A DNA stretch of 64,000 nucleotides, taken from NCBI RefSeq assembly GCF_038502225.1, contig NC_091323.1, positions 24,014,845-24,078,844 on the forward strand, given 5' to 3'. Below the pieces are notes generated by a model that saw only the letters and a list, made by a program, of their open reading frames with translations, was not told the DNA's origin and ran no database searches. Origin of the DNA: Cherax quadricarinatus. Its lineage: Eukaryota > Arthropoda > Malacostraca > Decapoda > Parastacidae. Positions 13,849 through 26,603 of the stretch are shown one piece after another; the stretch's first letter is position 1; each line of letters begins with the position of its first letter. The translations under genes and the position numbers were made by a program.

Positions 13849-13852
<4 letters not shown>

Positions 13853-15057
13853 TAATACACTTAAAATGATGGTTCAGGTAGAACTCAAACCATCGCGACA
13901 CGTAAGGAATTATTGCATGCATTATAAGCTTACTATTTAAGTTATCTTTTGCTTAATTTTTATATTATTGGATATATTTTAAAAATATACTCGTGAGTAA
14001 ACATTTATAAATACCTGTAATACATTTCTTTATAATGTATGTTAAAGGAGATGGTGAAACTTATAGGTCTCTAAGGCATGGCTACAAGAACATTTGATAT
14101 AAAATCCTGTGTTCTGTCGAGGTCAAAACAAAGAACATCGCAGTAGGCAAATATGCTTAATAAACCATGTGAGGAAGTTATTGTTTAGCAAACTATTTTC
14201 ACTTATGTATCTAAATTTCTTGACTTTCCAAACAATTAGATTCAAAAGCACTCACTACTCTGCATCTTGTTCCTTTCGCCAGTTCCTTTATTTTATTACA
14301 TCCACTGCTTGCAAATATCCTTACTAATTCCCATTTGTCTAATTTGACTTCTTTGTTCTGAGTTCTTCTTATTAATATTCATTGTTCTTATTTCAATCAC
14401 CTCTCATTTTTCGCCTTTGAAAAGCCTTACTTTAATGCTCTTAGTCTGATTTCATATAAGATAGATATTTAAAATTATGGATTAAATTTTTTTGTATGTT
14501 TTCAAAATGAAACAATACTGCAAGTGAGGTTTCACAAGAGTAAAGTTGTAGGGAAGTATTAGGGTTTTTATTATTAACCTTCTAGATATTAAACTAATTA
14601 CCCTACCTTCCTTGCTGCGTACATTAATACGTTGCTGTTAGGAATTTTCTGACTGTTCTAATCAAAATTCCTAGATCCCTATCGAAATTTGATTTGTCAT
14701 TATCTACATTATTAAGTTGATATATAGAGCCGTTTACCTTATCCAAGCTTAAGAATTTAGAGTTCATTTGTCTAACTGAACTAGTGATTGATGTAATACA
14801 CAAATAACCCGCATGTAGAAGACAGAACCTTATGACAGTATTGTGCCTCTGTAGTCTGACTGATGCTAAAGTAAATGGATGGTGGTAGTTTGTCTTAGTA
14901 TTTTAAGAATTAGTAATACATAAACGACTCTTCATTCTAAGTGGAAAAAATGTACGGTTCATTTATTGACTTCCTTATCCGCTATACTCTAAAATATCTT
15001 AGCTTTTCTTATTTTCATCTTTATGTTATTTGTTAATTTGTATTTTTTAAACAAATA

Positions 15058-15544
15058 CAGGAAGTCTTCACTTATCGTCGTTGATAGGTCCTTGGAAACA
15101 GCGAGTTTAAGAGAAACGACGTATAACGAAACCAATTTTACCATAGCTAATTGACAGAAACAAGAGTTAAGTTCCCATGTCAAGGAAGAGCTGAGAGGGA
15201 GGGCAGTAGTGCTGCAGACGCCATGACTAGGGAGTATGCCGCTTGGGAGGGCGCTATGAAGTCGTATATTTACTCTATTATTGGCATTTTTATTATTTTA
15301 AGTATCACACTTTTTTTAGAATTATATAAGAAACACACTACATATCATAAAAAACAAATACAGACAGCCATACGGGAGGAAAGTGACATAAGCGAACATG
15401 GAGAGTTACACCGATGCATGTCCTCCATCCAGATATTTTAAACTGTTTCCCTATTTTCCATTCCTGGCCGGGAATTGATTTTTTTCTCATCAGCGTTATA
15501 ACGAAACGGCGTTGAACGAAACAACATTAAGTGAGGACTTCCTG
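15058..15544. mobile_element. TA-flanked TIR element (mariner/pogo-like MITE)
   Basis: The left end, caggaagtcttcacttatcg, and the right end, read inward on the minus strand as caggaagtcctcacttaatg, form terminal inverted repeats of at least 20 bp. TA dinucleotides flank both sides. Sub-terminal sequences repeat acgaaacgacgt-like motifs. About 487 bp long. The internal 96-codon ORF (15151-15441) matches no transposase I recognise, so it is probably non-autonomous. TA target and the TIR start CAGG suggest the Tc1/mariner/pogo superfamily (inference). Confidence 0.65.
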
Positions 15545-15959
15545 TAGGTGATGTGGGTCAGATATGACAGCTCAAAGAACAACGGAGACCTCAACACAGT
15601 AGCCAGTAGTTAGTAAATAGTTATACTTATCACAAGAAGGTCACACATTGTTTAAAGCTTCCGGGGTGAGAATGGGTCAGGTGGGGCACCAATACTAATG
15701 TTAGGGTAGATGCCGAGACACTGGCAGGCGGAGATACACATGAAGGTCGTACGGTGGGGAAGGGGTGAAGAGGGTGCCGTGGGAGGTTCCTGAGTATCGC
15801 AGGTCAAGGGTGTTGAAGATCCTGCATGCTCATGGCCCCTACCTGATGAAGATGCTTGCTGATGAAGGCTCTCGGCAGCGTAAGTTAGCATAGATAGTTG
15901 AAGTGGTTACAAGTGAAGGTTCTGGGCGATGAAGTTTGTCCTGAATGATGAGCCTAGGT

Positions 15960-16115
15960 TATGGTGGACCTGAGTGGTGGGAACCGCAAGTGATACAAAC
16001 TGTCACAGGTGACAACAGAGAGTGATAACACCTGCTAGTGATGAGACCCGCAAGTGATGTGGCCCGCGAGTGATGAAAGCGGCGAGTGATGAGACCCGCG
16101 AGTAATGGTGGGAAT
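15960..16115. repeat. Degenerate tandem repeat
   Basis: Irregular copies of agtgatgagacccgc or agtgatgtggcccgc over about 150 bp. Confidence 0.6.
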
Positions 16116-17117
16116 GGTGTGGCGTAACACAACATGAAACACACCAGTCACACCATCATAGTGGTCATCACTTACCATTACCACCATTTCCAGTTTAATA
16201 CTCTAAACACCGATCCGTGAATGTGAAATGGCTCTCCTGAAGCACTTATAGTGTGAACAAATGCAATACAACAATTAGTGCCCTCCACTTTGTAATAGGA
16301 TATAAAAGTACCATATACAAAGATAGAGAATTAAGAAATATATTTATCAAGAAAGAAAAACTTAGAGGAACGTGCAACACCTTGGCACTAACACTCAGTA
16401 ATTTAAGAACGTACCAATTATGTGTAATTTTGATGCGTACCCAGAGACTGACATCTTCAACATACAAATGTGGGAAAACAAGACCTGGGAACGTTTGCCC
16501 TGGCATTTCTGGCGAAGATAACGGCACACAGACACAAGCTGCGAGAAAATGAAAACCCCCCTTTGACTGGCTTCCTTCTTGCTTCCATAATCAAAAGAAA
16601 AATCACGCGTCACTTCATACCCTTGTTGCTTGGCAACTTTAGTAACAATGGGAGTTTCGTTTACTGTTCTGAAGGATTATCTTCGATATGCAAAAACTAA
16701 GTAACTCAGGCGTGAAATAACTAAGAGTTTTCACATCTTTAAATAATTAAAAAGTGCTGTACGTTACTCTATGGAAATCAGTCATATCATCTATGCTTAT
16801 CCTGTATGTGATATGAAGCCTAAGTAGGTACCAAAGGAGCTACTGGTCACCATAGGTGCTGCAGGCAGCCGTAAGAATTACAGGCCACAATGGGATCTTA
16901 GTAACCACACATCACCTATATAGGGCTTACAGACTAATGTTGCGACTACAGGAAACCATAATGATTTAAATCTACCATAGGGACTACAGGCAACGATGAA
17001 GACAGGCTAACGTGGAGACTACAAGCCACTTTAGGGACTACCAGTTACCAGTTAAAGCCAAAGAAAGGAATCAGCGTAGCATCCGAGAGAGTTTACAGAC
17101 AAAAGTAGGACTCAGTG

Positions 17118-17640
17118 GAAAGGAGTAAACTAGGAGTAACGGTAGAGAATACTGGAGTTAAACTGGGAGCAAACGTATAGGATACTGGAGTTAGATAGGG
17201 AGTAACGGTATGAGATACTGGAGTTTGGCTTGGGAGTAACGGTATAAGATACTGAGGTTAGGCTGGGAGTAACGGTATAAGATACTGGAGTTAGGATGGG
17301 ATTAACGGTATAAGATACTGGAGTTAGGATGGGAGTAACGGTATAAGATAATGGAGTTAGGATGGGAGTAACGGTATAAGATACTGGAGTTAGGATGGGA
17401 GTAACAGTATAAGATACTAGATTTAGGATGGGAGTAACGGTATAACATACTGGAGTTAGGATGGGAGTAACAGTATAACATACTGGAGTTAGGATGGGAG
17501 TAACGGTATAACATACTGGAGTTAGGATGGGAGTAACGGTATAAGATACTGAGGTTAGACTGGGAATAATGGTTTAAGATACTGGAATTAGACTGGACTA
17601 ATAGTAACGGTATAAGATACTGGGGTTAAATAGAGGGTAA
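17118..17640. repeat. Minisatellite, about 33-bp unit
   Basis: Around 16 units containing ggagttaggatgggagtaac then ggtataagatact. The centre (17230-17550) is highly uniform and both edges are degenerate; decayed relatives (ggtagcggcagagga) continue to about 17960. Confidence 0.92.
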
Positions 17641-18112
17641 TGGATTGAGATGTTAGGTTATATTTGGATTATTCTAAAGTATTATATTTAATTGAAGTAC
17701 TAAACCAAATGGGCAATCAGTACTATGAGTCACTGATGTTCTATCTTCCGTCCGCAAATCACTGATGAAAGATCTCTGATGAGTCAGGCCGTTGGTAATT
17801 ACTAAAAGAGCTTGGTTAAGCTAGAAGAAACGGTAGAGAGCACGGTGCTGAGATCAGAGTATCAACAGAGGCCATAGCATAAGCTGGAGGTAGCGATGGA
17901 AGTGTGGATATTCAGCTGGTGGTAGCGGCAGAGGACAAGCATTAAGCTGCAGGTAACGGTGACGGTGACCCGGGAAGTGCTCACCATTGTTCCTCGGGGC
18001 TTTAGCAAGCTTCACCAGCGTAGAAGGAATTCTATGTCACTAAAAAAAATTTAAATTTGCTCATTTTGGAGAATAAAGATGCAAACTCCCTTCTGTTTTT
18101 CTAAGTTCACTA

Positions 18113-20870
18113 GTGGTATACTTACCTATTTGTTCTCACTTATTTGTGGTTTCACCTGGTCCCGCCTCCCAAACTGGCCACTACTGGGTTTATTCTCTTT
18201 CCTGGCTTCACGGGCCCTATCATACCTACTATTATGCTACGTATGGATCCTATCTCTACTACTTTGTTGCTTTCGAAGGCTTAAGAAATATTTCTCAAAA
18301 ACATTCCTGTGACTTGTATGTATCTTTAACTTTCAGGTGTTTTCTCGTTTACCTGTATCTTGCCTCTCGAATAGCTTACTCCTGAAACCCTATTATCTTC
18401 TCTCTCCATTTTGTACGTCGTTATCATATCTCCCTAGACTTTCTGTCCTCTAACGTCATCAGGTTTAACTCTTTTAATCTCTCCACTTAGCTCTTAATAT
18501 CCCTTAGCTCTAGGACTAGTCTCGTCGCAAACCTCTGCACGTTTTCCAGTTTCTTGAAATATTTCATCAGGCATGAGTTACAAACTGGTGATGCATATTC
18601 CGAGACGGCCTGACACGTCAAAGTGTCGTAAATGACTCTGTTGGGATTCCCTTAAGCTAATCTCAACTTTGCCAGACGTGCATTTGCTGTGGAGGTTATT
18701 CGGTTGATGTGCGCCTCAGACGATGTGCTCAGAGCAATGCTCACCCAGAGGTCCTTCTCCTTGAATGAGGTTTGCAGCCTTTGTCACCAAAGCCTGTACC
18801 TACTCCATTTCTAGATTTTCATAACCTTAAATTGGCTGGGGTTGAATTTCAGTAACCACTTGTCAGACAAATCCTTTTGCTTGTCCAAGTACGATTGTAG
18901 CTTTTCTTTGTCGTCTTCTGTTTTTATTTTCCTTTCACATCATTTGCAAACAGGGAAAATTCAGACTATTTCTTCCAGCATGTTGTTTACGTATACCAGA
19001 AACAGTTCAGATTCTCGTATAAATCCACATGTCACACTTATCCACTCTGACACCTCTTTCCTGACAATCTCTGCTCCTTGTCAGATATCCTTTGATCCAT
19101 TGTAATACCTTTCTCATTATTCATTAATCCTCTAGCTATTTCCCCCAGTCTCTAGTGCGGTACTGCGTCAAAAGCCTTCTTAAGAATATACAGTCCATCC
19201 AGCCCTCTCTGGCTTGAGTTCCTATGAAAAAACTCAAAGCATATTCCTGAGATGCGGATTTACCATCTCCAAAACCTACCCCTTTTCAGGTATTCCTCAC
19301 TATTCGATTATACTCTCATAACCTTAAATACTGTACATGTCAACGACACTGGCCTGTAGGTCAATGCTACCTGTCTGTCCCATTTCTCAAATACTGGAAC
19401 TACGTTTGCTATCTTCTACTTGCCTGATGGTGGTTCTATATTAATTGAATGGTTGATTTTAGCTGGAAGTACATAATATGCTCCTTCTCCTTTTTTCACT
19501 AATACTGGTCCCACTGTCATTTATGTACCTAGCTCATTCAGGAGTTTCTTTATCTCTTTTTCCAGTTATATGTATTTTATCCAGTACTCGTTGGTATATT
19601 TAATCTCTTTGACTCTCTGATAATGTCCCTATTTCATCCCAGAGTACATCTTTAAATCTTTTGTTCAGCTCATCAAAGACTTTTTCGTTATTTCACGTGA
19701 GCTCTTCTTCGTTCTTCAGCTTTATTACCTGCTTTCTTTTCCTGATGTATATCCTGACTGTATATCATTTTTGATTGTTATACAGTCAGTCTGGCTCTTC
19801 TGCTTACTTCCTTTTCTGCTGTTCTTCATATTCTGTATTTTATTCCATGCTACTGCACTTTAAGCTTTTACCTGTCTTCATCTCTGGGCGAACTATGGGC
19901 CTACTCTGTTCTAATTACTGCTTCTACGCCAGGGTACGAATTTCTCCTCTGATTTCCGACATTTTCCAGCTATATATTCTATTATTTCATTCGTTGTCTT
20001 TTCTCTCAGTTCTCTTTCTCATTCCGCTGCATTCAGGGATTCATTCATACCTTCATAGCCTCTTCTTTCGATGTCTCGTTTCTCTCTATCTTACTGTCCT
20101 AAGTTTCTCTTCATCTTCACTACCCTGTTAGCATCCAGGGGCCTTGGATATTTTATTTAGCCTACGTCAGATTCACTTAGGGTGAATGCTAGGTTCAACC
20201 TTGCTGCTTCATTTATTTTCTCTCTCTGGTTGTGTCCCTGCCATACTGGCACAAAGCTTTCCATCACCACCACCATCATCATCATAGAACCCCAAATATT
20301 CAGCATCTTTTGTGAATCCCAAGTCTCCCAGTATACTTCCTTGTGGCTGAGGTCTTCAATGATTGGTAGCATTGTGTTGGTAATGAGGATTCTTCTTGCT
20401 GTTTCCACTGTGATGTACACCATCTCATTGTGGATATCATATTCCTGTTTTAGTCTCCTTGATTATGCCTACTGTGTGTGCCTCTCATCTCCTCCAATTT
20501 CCACTACTTTCTGAATAGCAACACTACTCCTCCCTTACCCTGCTTTATCCTTTCTCATAATTTGATATCCGGTTGACGAAACTGATTTTAATATTATCTT
20601 CATTAGTTTCATGATGTCTAAGGATGCCACTACTATACACTCGTTCCATTCGTTAATCATGTTTGTTATTTCATATGCATTTGTGAAACGTATTTTCTGT
20701 TTCCTTTCTCTTACTGTATTCCAGTTTCTGATATCCTGGTTTCCTTGCTCTTGGACAGGGGGAGCAGTAGAAGGGGGCGTAGAGGAAGGACATTTGGAGG
20801 CAAGGGTAAAAACTGGTTGTGGGGAAGATTCTTGAACTGGAAAGGGAGGGGGTAAGGGAACCTCCCAAAG
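18113..20870 (-). mobile_element. Old, nearly full-length CR1/L2-like LINE
   Basis: Antisense to the host gene. Collinear over about 2.7 kb with the younger copy at 59811-62690 but with many stops and frameshifts. The 3' tail (18115-18160) is followed by the RT C-terminal region (cctctgcacgttttccagtt), the RT core near 19100-19400, and the endonuclease near 20160-20450. At its 5' end an open segment (20873-20535, minus) includes NAYEITNMINEWNE and GYQIMRKDK, like the N-terminus of the endonuclease. It therefore extends further 5' than the younger copy, but is dead. Confidence 0.75.
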
Positions 20871-21199
20871 CACTGAGGCCCTTTCAGAACAAAGGTTCTG
20901 TCGTCGTACTGAGGGTCCCTCGGAACATTGATTTTCTCTCAGAACACTAAGGTCCTCTCAAAACACTGAGGGGCCCCCAGAGTGGAAGGATTAAGGTGAA
21001 TAGTGTGCGGAAGATGGTGAGAGTTGTGGGAGGGGGGGGGGGTAAATACGAGGTAAATATTTGAAGGTGTTGGGGGGAGGGGGTTTAATAGTGGTTGGGT
21101 GTTGGGTCAGGAAGGGCAGATGGTTGCCGAGGATGAGCGAGAAAGATGGTGGACTGTGGTATGCATAAATGAGGGGTCTGGATGTCGATGTATATGTAT

Positions 21200-21204
21200 G
21201 TATG

Positions 21205-21295
<91 letters not shown>

Positions 21296-21319
21296 GTATA
21301 TATATATGTATATATATAT

Positions 21320-21353
<34 letters not shown>

Positions 21354-21360
21354 GTATATG

Positions 21361-21413
<53 letters not shown>

Positions 21414-21492
21414 GTATATATATGTATATATATGTATATATATATATATGTATGTGTATATATATATATGTATATATATATATATGTATATG

Positions 21493-21524
<32 letters not shown>

Positions 21525-21525
21525 T
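21200..21525. repeat. Compound (TA)n/(TATG)n microsatellite
   Basis: About 325 bp of TA with scattered TGTA units. The Ile/Tyr/Val/Met ORFs of 130-210 residues in several frames come from this tract and are not genes. Confidence 0.97.
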
Positions 21526-22036
<511 letters not shown>

Positions 22037-22707
22037 TATATGCCTTTTCTAAATCCATAAATGCAATAAAAACTTCCCTATCTTAATCTAAATACTGTTC
22101 ACATATATGCTTCAATGTAAACACCTGATCTACACATCCCCTACCCACTCTAAAACCTCCTTGCTCATCCGCAATCCTACATTCTGTCTTACCTCTAATT
22201 CTTTCAATTATAACCCTACCGTACACTTTTCCTGGTATACTCAGTAAGCTTATTCCTCTATAATTTTTACAGTCTCTTTTGTCCCCTTTCCCTTTATATA
22301 AAGGGACTATACATGCTCTCTGCCAATCCCTAGGTACCTTCCCCTCTTTCATACATTTATTAAACAAAAGTACCAACCACTCCAACACTATATCCCCCCC
22401 TGCTTTTAACATTTCTGTCATGATCCCATCAGTTCCAGCTGCTTTACCCCCTTTCATTCTACGTAATGCCTCACGTACCTCCACCACACTTACATTCTGC
22501 TCTTCTTCACTCCTAAAAGATGGTATACCTCCCTGACCAGTGCATGAAATTACTGCCTCTGTTTCTTCCTTAACATTTAAAAGTTCCTCAAAATATTCTC
22601 GCCATCTACCCAATACCTCCATCTCCCCATCTACTAACTCCCCTACTCTGTTTTTAACTGACAAATCCATATTTTCCTTAGGCTTTCTTAACTTGTTTAG
22701 CTCACTC

Positions 22708-22710
<3 letters not shown>
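22037..22710 (-). mobile_element. Inverted RTE-like RT segment (left arm)
   Basis: Minus strand reads an open RT frame (MDLSVKNRVGELVDGEMEVL onward, including AAGTDGIMTEMLKAGG and NYRGISLLSIPGKV) that breaks off at MDLEKA-Y where the DNA enters (TA)n. It is the near-identical reverse complement of 22766-23438; I noticed only single-base differences such as Val for Gly in the EVREAL motif. The arms are separated by about 55 bp, mostly poly-T. Confidence 0.9.
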
Positions 22711-22748
<38 letters not shown>

Positions 22749-22765
22749 GAAAATAAGAAAAAATT
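22711..22765. repeat. Poly-T spacer at the apex of a large palindrome
   Basis: About 35 T residues followed by aatgaaaataagaaaaaatt. It joins the two inverted RTE arms. Confidence 0.9.
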
Positions 22766-24846
22766 TTGGAGTGAGCTAAACAAGTTAAGAAAGCCTAGGG
22801 AAAATATGGATTTGTCAGTTAAAAACAGAGTAGGGGAATTAGTAGATGGGGAGATGGAGGTATTGGGTAGATGGCGAGAATATTTTGAGGAACTTTTAAA
22901 TGTTAAGGAAGAAACAGAGGCAGTAATTTCATGCACTGGTCAGGGAGGTATACCATCTTTTAGGAGTGAAGAAGAGCAGAATGTAAGTGTGGGTGAGGTA
23001 CGTGAGGCATTACGTAGAATGAAAGGGGGTAAAGCAGCTGGAACTGATGGGATCATGACAGAAATGTTAAAAGCAGGGGGGGATATAGTGTTGGAGTGGT
23101 TGGTACTTTTGTTTAATAAATGTATGAAAGAGGGGAAGGTACCTAGGGATTGGCAGAGAGCATGTATAGTCCCTTTATATAAAGGGAAAGGGGACAAAAG
23201 AGACTGTAAAAATTATAGAGGAATAAGCTTACTGAGTATACCAGGAAAAGTGTACGGTAGGGTTATAATTGAAAGAATTAGAGGTAAGACAGAATGTAGG
23301 ATTGCGGATGAGCAAGGAGGTTTTAGAGTGGGTAGGGGATGTGTAGATCAGGTGTTTACATTGAAGCATATATGTGAACAGTATTTAGATAAAGATAGGG
23401 AAGTTTTTATTGCATTTATGGATTTAGAAAAGGCATATGATAGAGTGGATAGAGGAGCAATGTGGCAGATGTTGCAAGTATATGGAATAGGTGGTAAGTT
23501 ATTAAATGCTGTAAAGAGTTTTTATGAGGATAGTGAGGCTCAGGTTAGGGTGTGTAGAAGAGAGGGAGACTACTTCCCGGTAAAAGTAGGTCTTAGACAG
23601 GGATGTGTAATGTCACCATGGTTGTTTAATATATTTATAGATGGGGTTGTAAAGGAAGTAAATGCTAGGGTGTTTGGGAGAGGGGTGGGATTAAATTATG
23701 GGGTATCAAATTCAAAATGGGAATTGACACAGTTACTTTTTGCTGATGATACTGTGCTTATGGGAGATTCTAAAGAAAAATTGCAAAGGTTAGTGGATGA
23801 GTTTGGGAATGTGTGTAAAGGTAGAAAGTTGAAAGTGAACATAGAAAAGAGTAAGGTGATGAGGGTGTCAAATGATTTAGATAAAGAAAAATTGGATATC
23901 AAATTGGGGAGGAGGAGTATGGAAGAAGTGAATGTTTTCAGATACTTGGGAGTTGACGTGTCGGCGGATGGATTTATGAAGGATGAGGTTAATCATAGAA
24001 TTGATGAGGGAAAAAAGGTGAGTGGTGCGTTGAGGTATATGTGGAGTCAAAAAACGTTATCTATGGAGGCAAAGAAGGGAATGTATGAAAGTATAGTAGT
24101 ACCAACACTCTTATATGGGTGTGAAGCTTGGGTGGTAAATGCAGCAGCGAGGAGACGGTTGGAGGCAGTGGAGATGTCCTGTTTAAGGGCAATGTGTGGT
24201 GTAAATATTATGCAGAAAATTCGGAGTGTGGAAATTAGGAGAAGGTGTGGAGTTAATAAAAGTATTAGTCAGAGGGCAGAAGAGGGGTTGTTGAGGTGGT
24301 TTGGTCATTTAGAGAGAATGGATCAAAGTAGAATGACATGGAAAGCATATAAATCTATAGGGGAAGGAAGGCGGGGTAGGGGTCGTCCTCGAAAGGGTTG
24401 GAGAGAGGGGGTAAAGGAGGTTTTGTGGGTAAGGGGCTTGGACTTCCAGCAAGCGTGCGTGAGCGTGTTAGATAGGAGTGAGTGGAGACGAATGGTACTT
24501 GGGACCTGACGATCTGTTGGAGTGTGAGCAGGGTAATATTTAGTGAAGGGATTCAGGGAAACCGGTTATTTTCATATAGTCGGACTTGAGTCCTGGAAAT
24601 GGGAAGTACAATGCCTGCACTTTAAAGGAGGGGTTTGGGATATTGGCAGTTTGGAGGGATATGTTGTGTATCTTTATATGTGTATGCTTCTAGACTGTTG
24701 TATTCTGAGCACCTCTGCAAAAACAGTGATAATGTGCGAGTGTGGTGAAAGTGTTGAATGATGATGAAAGTATTTTCTTTTTGGGGATTTTCTTTCTTTT
24801 TTGGGTCACCCTGCCTCGGTGGGAGACGGCCGACTTGTTAAAAAAA

Positions 24847-24848
<2 letters not shown>
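22766..24848 (+). mobile_element. RTE-like non-LTR retrotransposon, 5'-truncated
   Basis: Contains the RT and C-terminal part of ORF2 and a complete 3' UTR (24510-24840) that ends cctcggtgggagacggccga, then cttgttaaaaaaa and (TA)n. The endonuclease domain is absent because the copy is cut at the poly-T apex. The 3' UTR is mirrored by an inverted partner at 24921-25158. Confidence 0.9.
22806..24509 (+). CDS. RTE-like reverse transcriptase, open 567-codon segment
   Basis: Encodes a reverse transcriptase that copies element RNA into DNA by target-primed reverse transcription. RT blocks in order: KAAGTDGIMTEMLKAG (about 77-92), VPLYKGKGDKRDCKNYRGIS (about 122-141), [11 protein letters not shown] with a catalytic Asp (about 204), LRQGCVMSPWLFNIFIDGVV (about 264), and LLFADDTVLMGDS (about 313) with the FADD catalytic pair. 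After RT: VFRYLGVDVS, LLYGCEAWVV, LLRWFGHLERM, GRGRPRKGW, and a C-terminus SEWRRMVLGT resembling RTE/BovB proteins. The frame stays open upstream (WSELNKLRKPRE), so the chosen Met is not the native start. Catalytic residues are intact, but the endonuclease is missing, so this copy cannot be autonomous. Confidence 0.9.
   Translation: MDLSVKNRVGELVDGEMEVLGRWREYFEELLNVKEETEAVISCTGQGGIPSFRSEEEQNVSVGEVREALRRMKGGKAAGTDGIMTEMLKAGGDIVLEWLVLLFNKCMKEGKVPRDWQRACIVPLYKGKGDKRDCKNYRGISLLSIPGKVYGRVIIERIRGKTECRIADEQGGFRVGRGCVDQVFTLKHICEQYLDKDREVFIAFMDLEKAYDRVDRGAMWQMLQVYGIGGKLLNAVKSFYEDSEAQVRVCRREGDYFPVKVGLRQGCVMSPWLFNIFIDGVVKEVNARVFGRGVGLNYGVSNSKWELTQLLFADDTVLMGDSKEKLQRLVDEFGNVCKGRKLKVNIEKSKVMRVSNDLDKEKLDIKLGRRSMEEVNVFRYLGVDVSADGFMKDEVNHRIDEGKKVSGALRYMWSQKTLSMEAKKGMYESIVVPTLLYGCEAWVVNAAARRRLEAVEMSCLRAMCGVNIMQKIRSVEIRRRCGVNKSISQRAEEGLLRWFGHLERMDQSRMTWKAYKSIGEGRRGRGRPRKGWREGVKEVLWVRGLDFQQACVSVLDRSEWRRMVLGT

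Positions 24849-24920
<72 letters not shown>
24840..24920. repeat. (TA)n at a tail-to-tail junction
   Basis: About 72 bp of TA between inverted RTE 3' ends (24605-24839 and 24921-25158). Confidence 0.96.
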
Positions 24921-24922
<2 letters not shown>

Positions 24923-25158
24923 CAACAAGTCGGTCGTCTCCCACCGAGGCAGGGTGACCCAAAAAAGAAAGAAAATCCCCAAAAAGAAAATACTTTCATC
25001 TTCATTCAACACTTTCACCACACTCACACATTATCACTGCTTTTGCAGAGGTGCTCAGAATACAACAGTTTAGAAGCATATACGTATAAAGATACACAAC
25101 ATATCCCTCCAAACTGCCAATATCCCAAACCACTCCTTTAAAGTGCAGGCATTGTACT
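24921..25158 (-). mobile_element. Inverted RTE-like 3' UTR fragment
   Basis: Reverse complement of 24605-24839 with few differences (acgaccgact against acggccgact). It is cut at ttgtacta, where TA and TG tracts begin. Together the two form a palindrome of about 550 bp including the TA loop. Confidence 0.92.
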
Positions 25159-25166
25159 ATAAATAC

Positions 25167-25499
<333 letters not shown>

Positions 25500-25668
25500 G
25501 TGAGACTTTCAGACCTGGTGTGGAAGGTGAAGCCTCAGGCTACTGGCTAGCGACGTGTTAAACACTGAGGTGACTCGCAGTTAATATTGTGGAACATTCG
25601 GCTCCAAACTGATGGACATGAATGAGCTCACTTTCCCAGGTGAGGCGAGGCGTCCCTATATACTTAGC

Positions 25669-25830
25669 ACAATCTGATCACTGAATCTCAGTACGGTTTT
25701 AGAAAGGAATTCTTTTGTCTGAAGGATTTACTAAGCTTTTTCACTAAGGTATTTGGCGTGGCGAATCATAAAAGAACAGGATATTATGTATTTGGACTTC
25801 AGTAAGGCTTTTGATAGGGTTCCAGCGTGT
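25669..25830 (+). pseudogene. Decayed non-LTR RT fragment
   Basis: Reads NLITESQYGFRKEFFCLKDL in one frame, then after a frameshift YLDFSKAFDRVP (the RT aspartate block). Typical of Jockey/CR1/L2 RTs, but too short and broken to classify further. Confidence 0.7.
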
Positions 25831-25975
25831 TGTATAATGTAGTGTAGTATGCTGTATAATATAGTGTGGTGTTGTATAGTGTAGTGTGGTGTTGTATAGT
25901 GGAGTGTGGTGTTGAGTAGTGTAGTGTGGTGTGTTGTGTAATGTAGTGTGTTTTATAGTGTAGTGTTGTAGAGAC
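25830..25975. repeat. Irregular GTGTTGTATAGTGTA tandem repeat
   Basis: Repeats of tgtagtgtggtgttgtatag and variants starting directly after the RT fragment. Confidence 0.85.
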
Positions 25976-26155
25976 TGATGAGAAAGGTAGCAGCATAGAG
26001 TATCGGAGAAGTTCTGCCCTAAAGAGAGGCATGGCTGACCAACAGACAAGGGTGTGTAATTACTGGCAGTACTAATGAAAATAGTTAGGTAAATGGACAA
26101 GAATTCATTTATTTTGGGACATTTATTATGGCAACATTTCGCCCCTAAGGGAAGG

Positions 26156-26157
26156 TT

Positions 26158-26251
<94 letters not shown>

Positions 26252-26262
26252 CAGCAGCAGCA
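26156..26262. repeat. (TAG)n then (CAG)n microsatellite
   Basis: About 31 TAG/GTA triplets grading into four GCA triplets. Confidence 0.97.
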
Positions 26263-26470
26263 GTGTTAATATCAATGGTAATAGTAACAGTTATAGAAGC
26301 AGTAATAATGTCGAGCCATGGCTGCGTAGAGAACATTACCGTATTGTTGTTGTGGGGTGCGGTCCACTAGTCCCAGAGAGAGTGAGGCAACTCTCCCTTT
26401 CCTCACAAGAATGCCAAGACTTTTTTCAAGGTCAACCACCCCGGGAAAACAGAAAGGGTTATTATTGGTC

Positions 26471-26603
<133 letters not shown>

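Noticed and set aside
22083..22670. A separate RT gene on the minus strand
   Set aside because: It is the mirrored arm of the RTE copy to its right and ends abruptly in (TA)n, so it is annotated as part of a palindrome.
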